Notes under the pieces: model-generated | Database searches by the model: none | The model's input: only the letters and a program-made list of their open reading frames with translations | What the model was told of the DNA's origin: nothing | Assembly (NCBI GenBank): GCA_027924645.1 | Contig: BSBN01000297.1 | Span: forward strand, 4,464,001-4,528,000 | DNA: 64,000 nt | Source of the DNA: Cunninghamia lanceolata | Taxonomy: Eukaryota; Streptophyta; Pinopsida; Cupressales; Cupressaceae | Direction of reading: 5' to 3' | Translations under genes and position numbers: made by a program | Shown here: in pieces, positions 23,045-35,700 of the stretch | Numbering within the stretch: position 1 is the stretch's first letter | How the letters are laid out: each line of letters begins with the position of its first letter

Positions 23045-23061
23045 TGGTGCTAGAAGGAGGG
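23045..23061 (+). other. Primer binding site candidate of G
   Basis: TGGTGCTAGAAGGAGGG starts five bases after the LTR end CAACA. Position and TGG start fit; the tRNA is not identified. Confidence 0.6.
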
Positions 23062-23559
23062 CATGAAGCTAAACATAATCATTAGTAAGTCAAATTTGAT
23101 GATGCAGACAGCAAGGTAATATTAAAACCCCCTAATTTCGATCAATACGCAAAGATTTACTGTATTAAGCTTGTACATGCTAATCCTGTGTAAAGTTTTC
23201 AAGATTGATCATAAATATTGCAAGCTTTGTGGTAGATCATTGTGAATTTGCAAAGTTCAGGTTAATTTTAGGTAAATTTGTCAAAGCTTTGAGGTAATAA
23301 GCTTTAGAAACCTGATATCCGGTTGCAAGAGTCACCAGACCTCAATATCACCCCATATTTGCATTGTTCATGCAAATAGTCAGTAAATATCCAATCAGTA
23401 CAATTTCTTGACCATAAATACAGCCTTTGCTGGTAAGTTCCAACCGATCTTTACAGTCAACCAGTGGATTTCTCTTAAAATTGAGAAATCCTAGCTCACA
23501 AGATAAATACCAGGTCACGATCCACCGGACCTTTTGAAGAATTACCTGTCAGAGGATTT
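23062..23559 (+). other. Leader of G
   Basis: About 500 bp between primer site and the first recognisable gag codons. No gene seen. Confidence 0.5.
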
Positions 23560-25724
23560 AGACCTCGAACTGTTGATATCCATCATACTCCTAATTCTAG
23601 TACTTCAGGAGCATCACTAGAACATCCTCCTGTGACTCCTATTGGTTTGCAAATACCTACAGGATCACCAGTTACACCTCTGGTTCAACCTTAGCTGGTC
23701 ATACCCCAAGCTCAGCCTCCTTCGGTTGTAATATCATTTTTTCCTGCAGAATCACTGCTAACTTTCTTGGCATATCATCCTTTGCCAAAGAATCCTGACA
23801 AAATTTGTCCAAAATATCATCCATATCAAGATGTGGATGATCATATTAGAACTTTCAAAGAAGCCTGCTGTAGAGCTAGAATAGAGCATCAAGACATTGT
23901 ATGTAGATTATTTCCTTTTTCTTTAGGGGAAGAAGCCTATAACTAGTATATTAGCCTTGGTCAGGGTTCTGTCGGATCATGGGCTATCCTGGAGAAAGCT
24001 TTCACTGATAGGTTCAAAGTACCTATTGATCCTTCAATGAACTATCACCTATTTGCCATAATTAAACGGTTTGAAGGAGAACCTATTGCCAATTTCAATG
24101 CTAGGTTCCAAAAAATGCTATCCAAGTTAGTCACCCCATATGTTGTAGCAGATGCTACTGCTAGGAGCATTTATTATTCATCCCTAGATCCTTTAACGTC
24201 TATGTTCATTAGGAGAGCACACCTTGAAATCACAACTTTAACAGGAGCTTTCCAAGAAGCTATCAAAGTCAATCAGTAGCTAGTTCCTGCTCCCACACCA
24301 AACATAGCATTTCCCACACTTCCTGGTTATCCAGGATATCCTGCTCAACAACAACATAATGGAGCCATGATGCCTCATGTTGTGATGCCAGTACCTTTGC
24401 AAATACCTCCTTTGAGTATCATGCCACCTCCAAATAGAAATGGCCAGATGATGCAGTATCCAGGACAAATACAAGCACCTCAAGTTGTAGACCAGAACAA
24501 TAACAATAATGGATCTTCTTTTTTCAAGCCTTTGACAAAAAACATAGTGGCTAAAGTTTAGGAAGAAAAAGAAGAGATCAAAGAAATATCAGCTTAGGTA
24601 AGGAAGCTTACAACTGAGATCACTCACTTGAGGAGTCAAAACTTCTACTCTCAACCTAATCAAAATAGAGGCTATAACAATGATAGACCAAATTATCCAG
24701 ATAGGGGATATAACAACAATATTTACAACAATAATGGTAATAACAATGTTGAGAGACAGCCTAGAGTGTGGAACACTAGGCCAAACAATGGTTCATTGCC
24801 ATCACCCCTATATAACCAGCCTCCTAGTGAGCCCAAACAGACTACCAGAGTCAACCTTGTAGAGGCAACCCTCACTAACTGGTGCAAAATCCATAACACC
24901 AATGCATATGTAGAGTTAGACTGTCCTCAATTTAGAATTGCTACTAGCATTTTTTAGACTGAAGTGTCCAATACCTTAGGAAGTCAACCTCATATAGAAG
25001 GAAATGAACTTGTTCCTTGTGGATATGATTTTTCCCTAGTGCTTGAGAGTTACACAAATCATCCTTATCAGCAAATAGTGCATGATCACCAGGATAACAC
25101 CCTTGCATGTGAGGAATGAGCCATGGATTTTGAGTCAAATTATGTTTTGCCTTTTGAAGATGAAAATGAGCCTTCAAATAAACATCAGGAAATGCATGCC
25201 TACCAACAACAATATCAGGGGAAGCATAACTACAATCTAAGGAGTAATGCTAACAGACCTTCTAGTCCATTAACCTCATCCTTGCCTCCGAATAATGTCA
25301 ATACACCTCCAGACCCTAAGGTAAGTAATAACCCTAGTTTTCCCAAGGTGAATGCTCAGTATTTAACACCCTACAATAATGTGCCAAAAATTGTCAATCC
25401 ACCTCATGAATCTGACAAGTTAGTCACCTATCTGGCTGATGAAATGAAGAAGATCAAAATCAGCATATCTTTGTCAGAATTTCTCAAAACTCCTACCATC
25501 AAGAAGGCATTTATGAAATCACTAGATGATCTTGCTCCCAAAGAGGATAGTCACCCCTCAGGTCAGTCTGGTAACAAAGATCATGTTGCTAGAGATCCTA
25601 ATGTTAAACACAAGATGCCAGCTACCATTCAAGCTGCAGAAACCTCCCACATGACCTTATATAGAGATAAAAGTGAGTCACCTCCATTCCTCCTAACCAT
25701 AAGGATGTTTAGTAAAACCTACAT
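23560..25724 (+). pseudogene. gag: Gag of Gypsy element G
   Basis: One frame runs from about 23560 to 25737 with several in-frame stops, mostly TAG (for example at 23693, 23944, 24277 and 24559). The capsid core is at about 23790-24270: KICPKYHPYQDVDDHIRTFK, RLFPFSLGEEAY, then FEGEPIANFNARF. A Pro/Gln-rich stretch and an Asn-rich stretch follow, then a WCKIH motif at 24880, where zinc-like motifs sit in related Gags. A lost base in an A-run near 25710 separates this frame from protease. It would have formed the particle shell. Dead copy. Confidence 0.88.
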
Positions 25725-25970
25725 AATTGCTTGGTAGACTCAGGGGCATCTACCAATGTAATGCCTCTGTCTATATGCAATGCTTTAGGACTGCATCCTA
25801 CTAAATCTTTGAAGAAAGTCACACAACTGGACAAAATAGAAGTAAGTGTGGTAGGGGAACTAACGCACATTCACATGCAGCTTGCATCTGACCCCAGAAT
25901 CCAATATTATATTGACATTCAGGTAGTTGATATACCTGATACTTATGGGATGCTACTCAGCCGAGACTAG
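25725..25970 (+). pseudogene. pol: Aspartic protease of G
   Basis: HNCLVDSGASTNVMP contains the complete DSGA active-site triad of a retropepsin, followed by the hydrophobic flap region and YGMLLSRD near the end, where LLGRDW is usual. A TAG follows at 25968-25970 where Trp is expected, consistent with a point mutation. The preceding frameshift prevents translation from gag. Confidence 0.88.
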
Positions 25971-26984
25971 TCTAAAATGCTCAATGGATACATGTCCATA
26001 GACTTTAGTCACATGTGGTTACCCTGGAAGGGGATACCAAACTAGATAAGAATTGATGTTGAACCTAGAATGAAGCACATGATCACCAAATACAACAAAA
26101 CTAATGAGATCATGTACGTAGATGTGGAACCTGGAGTTTATGCCATAAGACCCCAAACCGTCAAGATAGAAGAGATCCTGATGTATGATGTTTATCATCA
26201 TCATGATGACAAAATAGTTGTAGAATCTGATAGTAATCTTGAGAATGAAAATGAGGTAGACCATTACAAGGATTTCAAAAAACACTTATCTAAACAGGTA
26301 AAGCAATGCCAATTATTAAAGATACATGATAACAATATTCTAATGGATGGTTGGTGTAGGTTGCATAATGAGTCACATTCTGAGAAGACCTGTGAAGCAT
26401 GTTTAGACATGCTAGAGCTAGAACAGGCATGCAGTGATACATCAGCATCATCATCATCATCAGAGGTAATTTCATCAGATAGTGATAATGATAGTGACGT
26501 TGATCGATGTTTATTTCCTGCAGGAACAGGAGAAGCTATACAACAAGATGAAAATCATGTCCAAATGATAGAAGAGATGCTGGTATGCAACTAGAGTAAT
26601 GTTAAGAGAAAAGAGAAAATCACCAAAGGGAGTGATTATTTAGTTGAATCAGATTATGAATTATCTGATGAAGATAGAGGAAGCAATCTGTCTAAATTTG
26701 AAAATTTTCTGAAAGAAGAGATCCAGAAGATGACACAGCAGCAGAGGCCTCCGCAAGATGCCTTGATTGAAAACTGGTGCAGGTTACATGAGGCACCTCA
26801 CTCAGAAACTGCTTGTTCACTGTGTTTACATATTTTGAAGAGACAGACTTTGCCTAGTCCAAAAGATCATCCTCCTGATGATAAAAAGAAAGAAGAGTCA
26901 TTAGCTTCACAGAAGAAAGGAAAGATGAAGTCTCAGAAAGCTGAGATACCTAAGATAAAGTGGATATCAAGTGGTGCAGCTGCC
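25971..26984 (+). pseudogene. pol: Protease to RNase H linker of G with repeated WCRLH motifs
   Basis: The protease frame continues with stops. Two near-identical Cys/His motifs occur: WCRLHNESHSEKTCEAC at 26352 and WCRLHEAPHSETACSLC at 26775. Both have the spacing C-x2-H-x3-H-x4-C-x2-C and fit a small zinc-binding module. A third weaker form is in gag at 24880. An acidic Ser/Asp-rich stretch lies between them and a Lys-rich stretch after the second. I know no named domain that fits this pair. Confidence 0.65.
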
Positions 26985-27566
26985 AGAGCTGCAAAGAAAA
27001 AAGAAGGTTCAAATAGGCCTTTAGTTGAAGACAAACCATGGATCCTTAGATTTGATGGATCCAAGTCCAAACAAGGAGCCGGAGTAGGGATAGACCTAAT
27101 TGATCCATCAGGAAAGTCCTACTTGGCAGCCTGTAGACTACAGTTCCCATGCACCAACAATGTAACAGAGTATGAAGCTCTAATTCATGGGATACTATTT
27201 GCCCTTAAGAAGAAAGTAAAAATTCTGCATGTCTATGGGGGCTCAGAATTAGTAGTGAGACAGGTAAGAGGAATTTACTCCTGAAATTATAAAAAACTAT
27301 CTAATTACAAACACACGGTGTGGGACCTGATAGAATCATTTGATGCATTTAATATCACTCACGTACCCATAGAATAGAACCATAGGGTGAATGCTTTAGC
27401 CCAGGCTGCCAGTACATTGGATCCACTGCCTATTTCCAGTTTAAAAAGATTTTCAGTAGAGTTGGTATCAATACCTTCTGTGCTGGATAATGTAACCAAG
27501 CTCCAAGTGTTTGATGATGATCAACATATCCTAGATTTCATCTCCAATAGAGATATATTTGATGCT
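26985..27566 (+). pseudogene. pol: RNase H-like domain ahead of RT in G
   Basis: The region has the plant-retrotransposon second RNase H pattern: WILRFDGSKSKQGAGVGI (first Asp), CTNNVTEYEALIHGI (Glu), VYGGSELVVRQVRG, where the usual Asp of GDS is Gly, and NHRVNALAQAAS, where the usual Asp before ALA is Asn. This domain type is often called archaeal-like RNase H and, in the Tat/Ogre group, is commonly reported after RT. Here it precedes RT. Two of four catalytic residues are missing in this copy, and TAG/TGA stops interrupt it, so it is inactive now. Confidence 0.8.
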
Positions 27567-27776
27567 TAGATCATAGACGAGAATAATATAGAAGATCATG
27601 TTTGGGAAGAGGAAGAAATATTAGAGTTGCCCAGCAATAAGATTCCTAAGGGAATGATTGAGCTAGAGAGAGCCTTTGATCTAGACAACATGTTGAAATA
27701 GAAGGATCTTCCAAAAGCTGATGGATGACAATATTCCCAGGTTAACATTGGACAAAATGATGAAAAGAAAAATGTC

Positions 27777-28690
27777 TTGATAGGGAAGGTTTGCATGGAA
27801 GAAGAATTAGAAGGAATCACCCAGGCTCTCAAGGATTACATCCATGTCATAGCTTGGACTTATGATGAGCTAAAGACATATGACACATTAGTCATCACAC
27901 ACACCATACCCCTCAAGCCAGATTCCAAGCCTTTCAGACATAAGCAAAGGCCTACCAATGCTTTGCTGGAACCTATTATTTTTGAGGAAGTTAAGAAATT
28001 GTTAAATGCTAGGATTATATTTCCTGTGAGACACTCCACTTGGGTAGCAAATCTAGTCCCAATGAGAAAGAAAAATGGAGACATCAAACTATGTGTGGAT
28101 TTTAGGAACCTGAATAGAGCATCTAAGAAGGATAATTATCCTTTGCCTTCCTTAGATGAGGTCCTACAAATTGTAAATGGTGCCAAAATGATGTCATTTT
28201 TGGATGGTTTCTTAGGCTACAACCAGGTAATGGTAGATAAGATAGATACACTGAAAAATGCCTTCACCACAAAGTGGGGGATATTTGCCTACAAGCGCAT
28301 GCCATTTGGGCTGATAAATGTTGGAGCAATATTCTAGTGAGCAATGGACATAGCCTTCTGAGGCTTAATAGGAAAATGTATAGTCATATACATGGATTAC
28401 TTAACAGTATTCTCTAAAGATAGAGGAAACCATGTAACAGATCTCAGAAATGTGCTTAAAAAATGTGAAGAATATGGGATATCCCTGAACCCCAATAAAT
28501 GCATATTCGAGGTAACAACAGAAAAATTATTAGGCCACCTAATAACTGAAGATGGGATTATCATTGATCCTGACAGGGTAGAGTCCATTATGAAAATAAA
28601 GCTTCCTGGAAGCAAAAAGGAGCTCAAATCTTACTTTGGTAAGATTAATTTTGTTAGGAAGTTTATCACTGTCTTTGCTGAAATTGTTAG
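27777..28690 (+). pseudogene. pol: Reverse transcriptase of G
   Basis: Gypsy-type RT with THTIPLKPDSKPFRHKQRP at the entry, MRKKNGDIKLCVDFRNLNRA, PLPSLDEVL and FLDGFLGYNQV in the palm. The active box reads IYMDYL, so the second catalytic Asp of YxDD is Tyr. The connection (YGISLNPNKCIFEV, LGHLITEDGI) is intact in sequence. Stops occur at 28336-28338 and in the 40 bp that follow. Upstream, about 27567-27776 is a linker with stops. Confidence 0.92.
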
Positions 28691-29210
28691 ACCTTTAAAT
28701 GCCATGCTAAAGAAGGATGCAAAGATTGAGTGGACACCAGAGGCTAGAGAAGCTTTTGCAGACATTAAAAAAGCTATATTAGATGCTCTAGTGCTGATCA
28801 GTCCAAATTACACCAGGGACTTCTACATTTATTCATTTGCTTCAGAACATACCTCTGCAACAGTGCTGACACACAGAAATGAAGAGAAGGAAGAGAAGCC
28901 CATAGCCTTCATGAGCTACCCTTTCAAAGATGCTGAACTAAGATACATGGGTGTTGAAAGGCAAGCACTTGCTTTAGTCAGAGTAGTAAAGAAGTTCATG
29001 CACTATATACTGAGAAGTAAAGTTATTGATGTGGTGCTTGATGCAGCAGTGAAAATGTTATTAATGCAAAGCGAGCCAGGTGAAAAAAAGGCTAAGTGGA
29101 TCACTATTCTACAAGAATATGACATGGAGATTACACCCATGAAGCTAGTAAGAGGATATGCTTTAAGCCAAATGATATCAGAGATTGACCCAAATAACAT
29201 GAGTCAATAG
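28691..29210 (+). pseudogene. pol: RNase H (Gypsy type) of G
   Basis: Follows RT in the same frame. WTPEAREAFADIKKAI, DFYIYSFASEHTSATVL, KPIAFMSYPFKDAELRYM and ERQALALVRVVKKFMHYIL match the RNase H that normally follows Gypsy RT. The first Asp of the usual LYxxAS/DAS motif is replaced (YSFASE). It is open for 272 codons from 28392 and ends with a TAG at 29208. Confidence 0.88.
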
Positions 29211-30285
29211 TATGTAATTAATGCAAAGAACAATGAATTATGGTATTCAGACATCAGGCACATCCTGATTACTGGAAGATGTCCTCCAAGACTGCAGGCC
29301 TCACAATGGAGAGCCCTAAAAATAAGGTCACAGAAGTATATGATGAAAGGGGGAATCCTTTTCAAGAAAAATTATGAAGGAATATATCTAAGATGCCTAG
29401 AGAGGCTAGAAGCAGATAGAGTGTTATCAAAGCTACATGATAAATTTGGAACAGCACATGGGTCACCCTTGACCACAACTCACGCTATCCTCAGGGTAGG
29501 ATACTACTGGCCCACCATTTTCAAGGATACTACTGAACATATTAAATGTTGTCATATATGCCAGGTTGCTGCTAACAAAGAGAGATATGCTACTCAACCT
29601 TTGCAGCCAGTGATAGAGGTATGCCCATTTGCATAATGGGGCATGGACTTCATAGGACCAATTAATCCTCCATCATCATCGGGCCATAGGTATGTCTTAA
29701 CGATTATTGACTACTGTACCAGGTGGACTGAAGATGTCAGCACCAAGACCTGAATGCTGAAGATGCCATCATATTTCTAGAAAGTAATATTGTCACTAGG
29801 TATGGAGTTCCCTATGCTCTGGTGAGTGATAATGGCTCTGCTTTTGCTTCAACAAAAATGTCAAGCTGGGCTTTTGATTATGGGATTATACTAAAATTCT
29901 CCCCAAACTATTATCCCCAAGGGAATGGATTAGTAGAATCCACCAATAAAAATTTGTTGAACATCATAAGAAAGTTAATAGAAAAGAACCCAAGGGAGTG
30001 GAACACACTTTTGAAATATGCCTTATGGGTAGACAGAACCAGGAACAAGGCTGCATTAGGAAACTCACCTTACCATTTAGTATATGGGGTGGATCCCATC
30101 CTCCCTGTGAACTTGAAAATTCCTACACTGTAGTTTGCCCAAGAGTACCTAAGCATAGATAACAAATAAGAGGTCAGGTTGCTTTAGTTGATGCACCTGG
30201 AAGAGAAAAGATGTCAGGCAATTGATCAATTTGCCAAACATCAGGCTGTTGTCAAATGCTGGGTTGACAAAAGAGCCAGGGTAAA
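29211..30285 (+). pseudogene. pol: Integrase of G, N-terminal and core part
   Basis: The zinc-binding HHCC domain spans about 29440-29590 (HAILRVGYYWPTIFKDT then CCHICQ). The catalytic core follows: MDFIGPINPPSSSGHRYV with the first Asp, LVSDNGSAFA with the second, and YYPQGNGLVESTNKN with the Glu. A frame change near 29735 and several stops break it. After NSPYHLVYGVDP the sequence reaches 30285, where element T is inserted, and the C-terminal domain continues at 43310. Integrase would insert the cDNA into the host genome. Confidence 0.9.
30281..30285. repeat. Target site duplication of T (left)
   Basis: GTAAA directly before the LTR start TGGTGCAGGAGC; repeated at 43310-43314 after the right LTR. 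Confidence 0.9.
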
Positions 30286-31383
30286 TGGTGCAGGAGCACC
30301 CAGATGTCTAAGTTTTGGTTAATGTTCAAGTTGTTTGTTTGAGTCAATTGGGCCCTTGAGACCATTTTCAATATTGTAATAAGGCTTGTAGCCATGTTGT
30401 AAATGGACTATGTCCAAATGTCTAAATGAATCTATTATCTTGTTGTAAGTCCTAGGTAGGACAGTCGTGTTGTAATAAGTAGGTTGCAAAAGTCAATTTT
30501 GTAAGCCGTTGTTGAGCAGTCATAGGTAGTCATTTAAGTTTTTAATGTTTGTAAGCCTTTAGAAGCATACCAAAGGTTTAGAAGTAGGTTATAACCTTGT
30601 TCAAAGGTTAGAAAGCATTGTTAAACATAAAAAAAACATTGTCAAAGACAAAAACAGCCGGTGCAGTCCAAGAATGGACAGTTTCTAAAACTATCATCTA
30701 GTGTTGCAGTTAGAAAGGAAGTAAAATTTGATGGTTGAGGAGTTATATGGAATACCAATTGACTCCATGCTTTGTAGAAGGCTATTTGAAGCCAAAGATG
30801 ACTCATTGTAAAGGGACTATTCGGAGGAATTGAAGAAAATATCAAAAGACTATTGTTTTTCTGCCTTTTGCTACTTTTTTTGTGTTTCTCTACCTTTTCC
30901 AGCCATACTGTACTCTTGTACTAATTTGTTTAAATCCATTTGTATGTTGGATGATTTGTAGAAGGAGCTATCTTTGATTTGAGCATGGTTGGAGGCCTTG
31001 ACACAAAGATATGTGTGAGAAATGACTATTTTGTCATAGACTGCCTTTAAACCTACTGTCACAATCCAGAAATTTGTTGTTTTATTCCTTGCTCTATACC
31101 TGTACGGCTTTGCCTTAGCCCATGTATGCATTGGATGGTTAGAGGACTGAAGCATCTTTGATTTGAATCTATTTTTAGGTTTTGACAGTAAGGTAGGAGG
31201 AAGAAATCACTAGTTTTCCTTTGACCACTCAAAATCCTGATTTAGGCTCCTCCTGAGAAGAATGATGGATCCACCCTCATCCCACTAATCTTTTCTATTT
31301 TTGATCAGTGGGATGGAGTGTATTTTAGTTGTTTCAAGGTCTGGTAGAGGCTATGAGGTAGGAGAATGGTGTAAGGTGGAAAT
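30286..31383 (+). repeat. 5' LTR of T, first part
   Basis: TGGTGCAGGAGCACC onward, homologous to 41547 onward. It stops at GTGGAAAT, where N is inserted. Confidence 0.92.
31379..31383. repeat. Target site duplication of N (left)
   Basis: GAAAT before TGTTGATAAC, repeated after the other LTR at 38779-38783. The uninterrupted LTR copy at about 42640 (GTGGAAAATGCC) shows one pre-insertion state. Confidence 0.95.
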
Positions 31384-32475
31384 TGTTGATAACTGAGAGG
31401 GGGGGGTGAATCAGTTATCCTAATTAATTCCCTTATTGAAATTTCCTTTTAATTGATGCAGCATAGAATCAAACACAAAAACATTAATCATGAAATAAGA
31501 AACACATGACACAGTATTTTTGACGTGGAAACCCTGTTAAGGGAGAAAACCACGGGGTGATTAACCCAAAATTATTCTCTGTTAGAAGAATAGGAAATTA
31601 CAAAAATGGCACTTGCCAATTAGGGCTCACTGCCCGAGCACACTGCTCACAAGAGGCCCACTGCCTACAAGAAGACACACTGTCTACAAAGTGATGAGAA
31701 TCACAGTCTTGAACTGATTGGAAGCATCTGCATATGCTGGAGTTCAGTTCCGGTTAGGCTCAGTACACTGATCTGCTGCACTTCATCTTTCCTCTGTTCT
31801 TTATTCTGCTATCTTTCACATACCGGATCCTTTTTGCTACCTCTGCTCTTTATCTGGACTTATTCGCATATGTCTCCTCAACAACACACACTTCACAACT
31901 AAATCCATCCTCTATATATATCCGCACAAGTAATTTCATCACCTTTCTAGTCGGTATCCGGAACAGTCTAGTTTCTTATAAACTCTCATTCTGTCGGCTG
32001 AATCCTTCCTCACCAAGCAATGCGGATCAAGCATGTACTTGTAGATATCATTAATCATGTCGGCCAAACATGATTCATGCCTTCACAACCTCTGTCATCA
32101 ACAGTAACCCATCTGGAAAGCAGTCTGATACTCTGCCAGTCAGTTCTTCCTCTGTTTTCACTGTCTCTCAGAAATCCGGTACTCAACCATTCATATCTTT
32201 TTCCTTGTCCATCACCGGAGGCTAAATCCTTGGAATATACCACTCAAGGTAGTCCTCTTGACTTCCCCAAATCCGCACTACACCAAGACACTTCCTCTGA
32301 GAGATCCGGACCAATCTGTCGGACCTTGCCACATGCTCTGTTCTTCTTCACCGGACCACAACATTCTTTATTCTGACTTCCGGTAGAGGCACATCATGAC
32401 TTGCGGATATGTGGGATGACCTTTGTTGCCATCAATGACAACAACCATGAATCCATATAGTGTCTCTTGCCAACA
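31384..32475 (-). repeat. 3' LTR of N (1,092 bp)
   Basis: Plus-strand TGTTGATAACTGAGAGG ... TTGCCAACA. It contains CACTG-repeat words at 31620-31700 shared with the LTR of C, and a TATA-like TATATATAGAGG on the minus strand near 31911-31922. Confidence 0.95.
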
Positions 32476-32707
32476 ATCTCCCCCTTTGGCATTGATGGCA
32501 ACACTTGGTGAAAAATGACTAAGTGTTTTCACTATGCTCCCCCTTTGCTGATGCTCTGTCTTTATATACAATTTCCGGAACTCCCCCTTAGTTGGATTCC
32601 TCATTTTTCACTGCTCCTCACTCCCCCTTTGACATCAATGGCAAAGGGTAGGGTCCGCACACCAAAATTTTCAAAAATTTTCTATATATAGCCGCATATT
32701 TACATAC
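32476..32707 (-). other. N 3' region with four polypurine tracts
   Basis: On the minus strand AAAGGGGGAGAT abuts the 3' LTR (32476-32487). Near copies are at 32537-32546, 32581-32590 and 32621-32630. The interspersed words TTGATGGCAAC and ATCAATGGCAAAGGG match the region of element C at 14239-14500. Confidence 0.8.
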
Positions 32708-35700
32708 TCACATGTACTGAAGAATGTCTGCAAAGGATGTCTGCAATTGGATCATTTCTGTAGCCCAACTTTGCTTCATTCTATCCAAAATTGAAATGTG
32801 ACCACTTAACAAAAATGCAAAAGCTTCTGCCCGCTTGAGATCTGTCGGATCTTTTGTTTGGGCGGTGGTCTGAGCATCACTGATGGCCTCATGCATAGTT
32901 TCCAACTTAGGGATTATAATCCTTCTAAGTTCTCCCATCCGGTTAGTGATGTTCTTTCTTTCCTTCTCAAGTTTCTTTATTTCATTCAAGACTGCAATAG
33001 TCTGACATTCTTGATTTATTATAGAGGAAGAGAGAGGATCAAAACTTTGAGATAAGCTTTGTAGCTTATCCTGTTCCTCTTTTATTTTCTTGTCAAATGC
33101 TGCTGTTGCCTTTGACCAGGATATACAAAATTTATAGATGTCACCGCCATCCTTAAGAGCATTCTCTAAGCTCTTTATTCCAATGCTTACAATCTTCCTA
33201 TCCTTAGAGATTAATTCTAATATTTCTGAAAATCTTTTATCCAAAAATTCCTTCCGGACCTTTTCTTCAGCTGATTTTTCTAGAGAATCAAAATGTGTAT
33301 CAACACTGCTGACTAAGGTTTTTAGATTACCGGAAGAGGAGGCTGTCGGATCTATCTGGATTGATGGCATGATTTTTACAAGTACTCCGGAAGCAGCTTC
33401 TATCAACTCATAGTCTTCCATATGAGACTTCAGGAGCTTTTCATTTGCCTTGGCATTTGCAAATGAAGCTATCTTCATTGTTTGTACCGGAGAGAGAGAG
33501 TCAAAATCAAATGGGCCTTTTAGGAGCTCCAGTTCATCAATCTCTAGAGTTTCTTTGCTCAAAAATTGTTGAACAGTTTGTGCAGTGTCTCTTGCCGGAG
33601 ACAGATGTTTCTTTTCTTCTGCAGTCTTAGAACTGTCAACCTCTTTGTCTTTCACCACTGCTTCCTTCTCCTGTAATTGCTCTTCTTCTTTGGATCCGGA
33701 GACTGTAGGGGAGACCGGAGGAGAGATGCTAGCTTGTTCATGGGCCACTTCTTCTGGAGCAGAGGGTCCCAAGTCCTCAGCTGTTTCTGTACCTAAATCC
33801 TCTACAACAGGAAGATTGAACCTTTTGAAGGCCTTCCGGAGGATCTCTTCTATTTCTTGGGCCACTTTGTCAGTCTCACCAAGCATGAGTTGATTCATCC
33901 TGGCTTTGCTTCTGAACTCATCTTTGCAGTCCTTGAAGATAATGTTCATTGTCTTGGGATCAATTTGAGGATATAGCTGAATAGCTATCTGCTCCCGGAT
34001 CTCAAGATCTTTAGCATGAGCATTATTCTTTCTTACTTCCATTTCCTTTTCTAGGCTTTTAGGAATGAGAGATATGATCTCAATGAAAGCCTTATTATAT
34101 ATGTTCAGATATTTAACTGTGGCTTCCTGCAGAGTCTTTTGGTCAGCCTCACTGAAGTCATCATAGGATTCAGTCATTGGTTGAAGGTTTCCATCCACCG
34201 TGACCGACTTGATTATGCTCTCTAGAGACAGAGTGGGCTTTTCAACAATTACCTCTGCCATTTCATCCTTGTCTTGGCCTGTGGAGGGCTTACCGGATCC
34301 TTTCTTCTTCTGTTTCTTTATTTCTTTTATTCCCTCATCTGAGTCTGTTTCCTCTTCATCCTTTTGGCTTCCATAAGCCCTTGTGGCTTTTGTCTTGGAT
34401 CTCTTACCGGATGCCTGGACTTCCGGTTTAGAACTTTTGGTTGTGGGAGGTGCAGATCTCTTTGATGATATGGTCCGGGTGGGAGCTTCAACCGGAGCAC
34501 TTTCTTTGCTTTTCTCTTCTTCCTCGGCCTTCCTCCTCTTTTCCCGGCTGGCATCAAGTGCCTCCTTTGAGATACCTAGGCCTTGAGCAATGTGCTCTAC
34601 TTCTTTTCTTACCTTTCTTTTAATCTCAGGTTCCCTGAGTTCTACATGTATTTTTACACTCAGCTCCTCAACGGTTCCAAACCTTTCTGCCTTAGGATCT
34701 TTGGGCTGACTTAGCATGTGTTGAACATGCAGCTCCACTATCTGTTCATCCACTTCATACCCCATGGGCATGATCCAGACAGTCCTTGGCTTTACTGCCT
34801 CCATTAGGCACTGATCAGTGTCAACCATAAAACACACTGAGTCTTTGTAGTTTTCAACAAGAGACTGGGGAATTCTCTCTCTTGCTTGCATCATGCTCTG
34901 AAAGTTTTTGAAGTATCCCCATAGAGCTGAATTTCTCGCTTTTGCATCCCCAAGTCCATGCAAATAGTCTCTTATCTGGACTGCAACAGGTTTGTCATTC
35001 TGCCATACCCATCCACTTGTTCCGGGTAGCTCATTCATGAAGTAGAAGAATAGACATACAATAAGAGTACCATACTTAAAGGAATTCTTCTTATCCTTCT
35101 TGATTTTCTGTATATTTTCCATTAATTGGCTTAGCAGTAGTTCGCAGAGATCATATTCTGCATTCTTTCTTAGCATTTCATAGGCAGTGTATACTGCAGT
35201 TCCGGATACAGAATTCTCCCTGCTGGAGTGATAGATCTTGTATCCTATTATCATTGATGCATATTTGATATCCGGATCTGAAATATCTTCAATGGTCATT
35301 GCCCTCTTGTCAAATTTTGATCCGGTGGCCTCAGTTACAATGTTGTTCTTGACAGATTTGAGGACAAGTACCCCTCCGGAAGAGTATAGACCAGTTACTA
35401 CTCTAATTGCCTCTTTTGTGATCTTGCAGGGTCTATCTAGCCATAGAAAGTTGTCATGCATCCTGCTCAGTACATACCGGACCCATTCATCTTCTTCAAA
35501 GCAGGGGAAATGAATAAATTGCTCAAATTGTTTCTTCTGGATATCCTTATACTCTGGTTTAAGCTCAAAAGCATTGTCTATCAGTTGCTTGTGATAGAGG
35601 TCTCTTAATTTGAATTCCCCAAATTCCTCAATGTTTGCATGTATGTAAACCCTAATGTCTTCGGTATGTAAAACTCCTTGAGGAACACTAGAGAAGGCTC

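Noticed and set aside
25705..25740. Programmed gag-pol frameshift in G
   Set aside because: The shift coincides with an A-run and is explained by loss of one base; gag and pol are otherwise decayed, and no slippery-site plus structure was evident.
32055..32376. Open frames on both strands in the N LTR, repeated at 38358-38679
   Set aside because: They recur only because the LTR is duplicated. Sequence is U3 DNA, overlapping frames on opposite strands, no protein motif.
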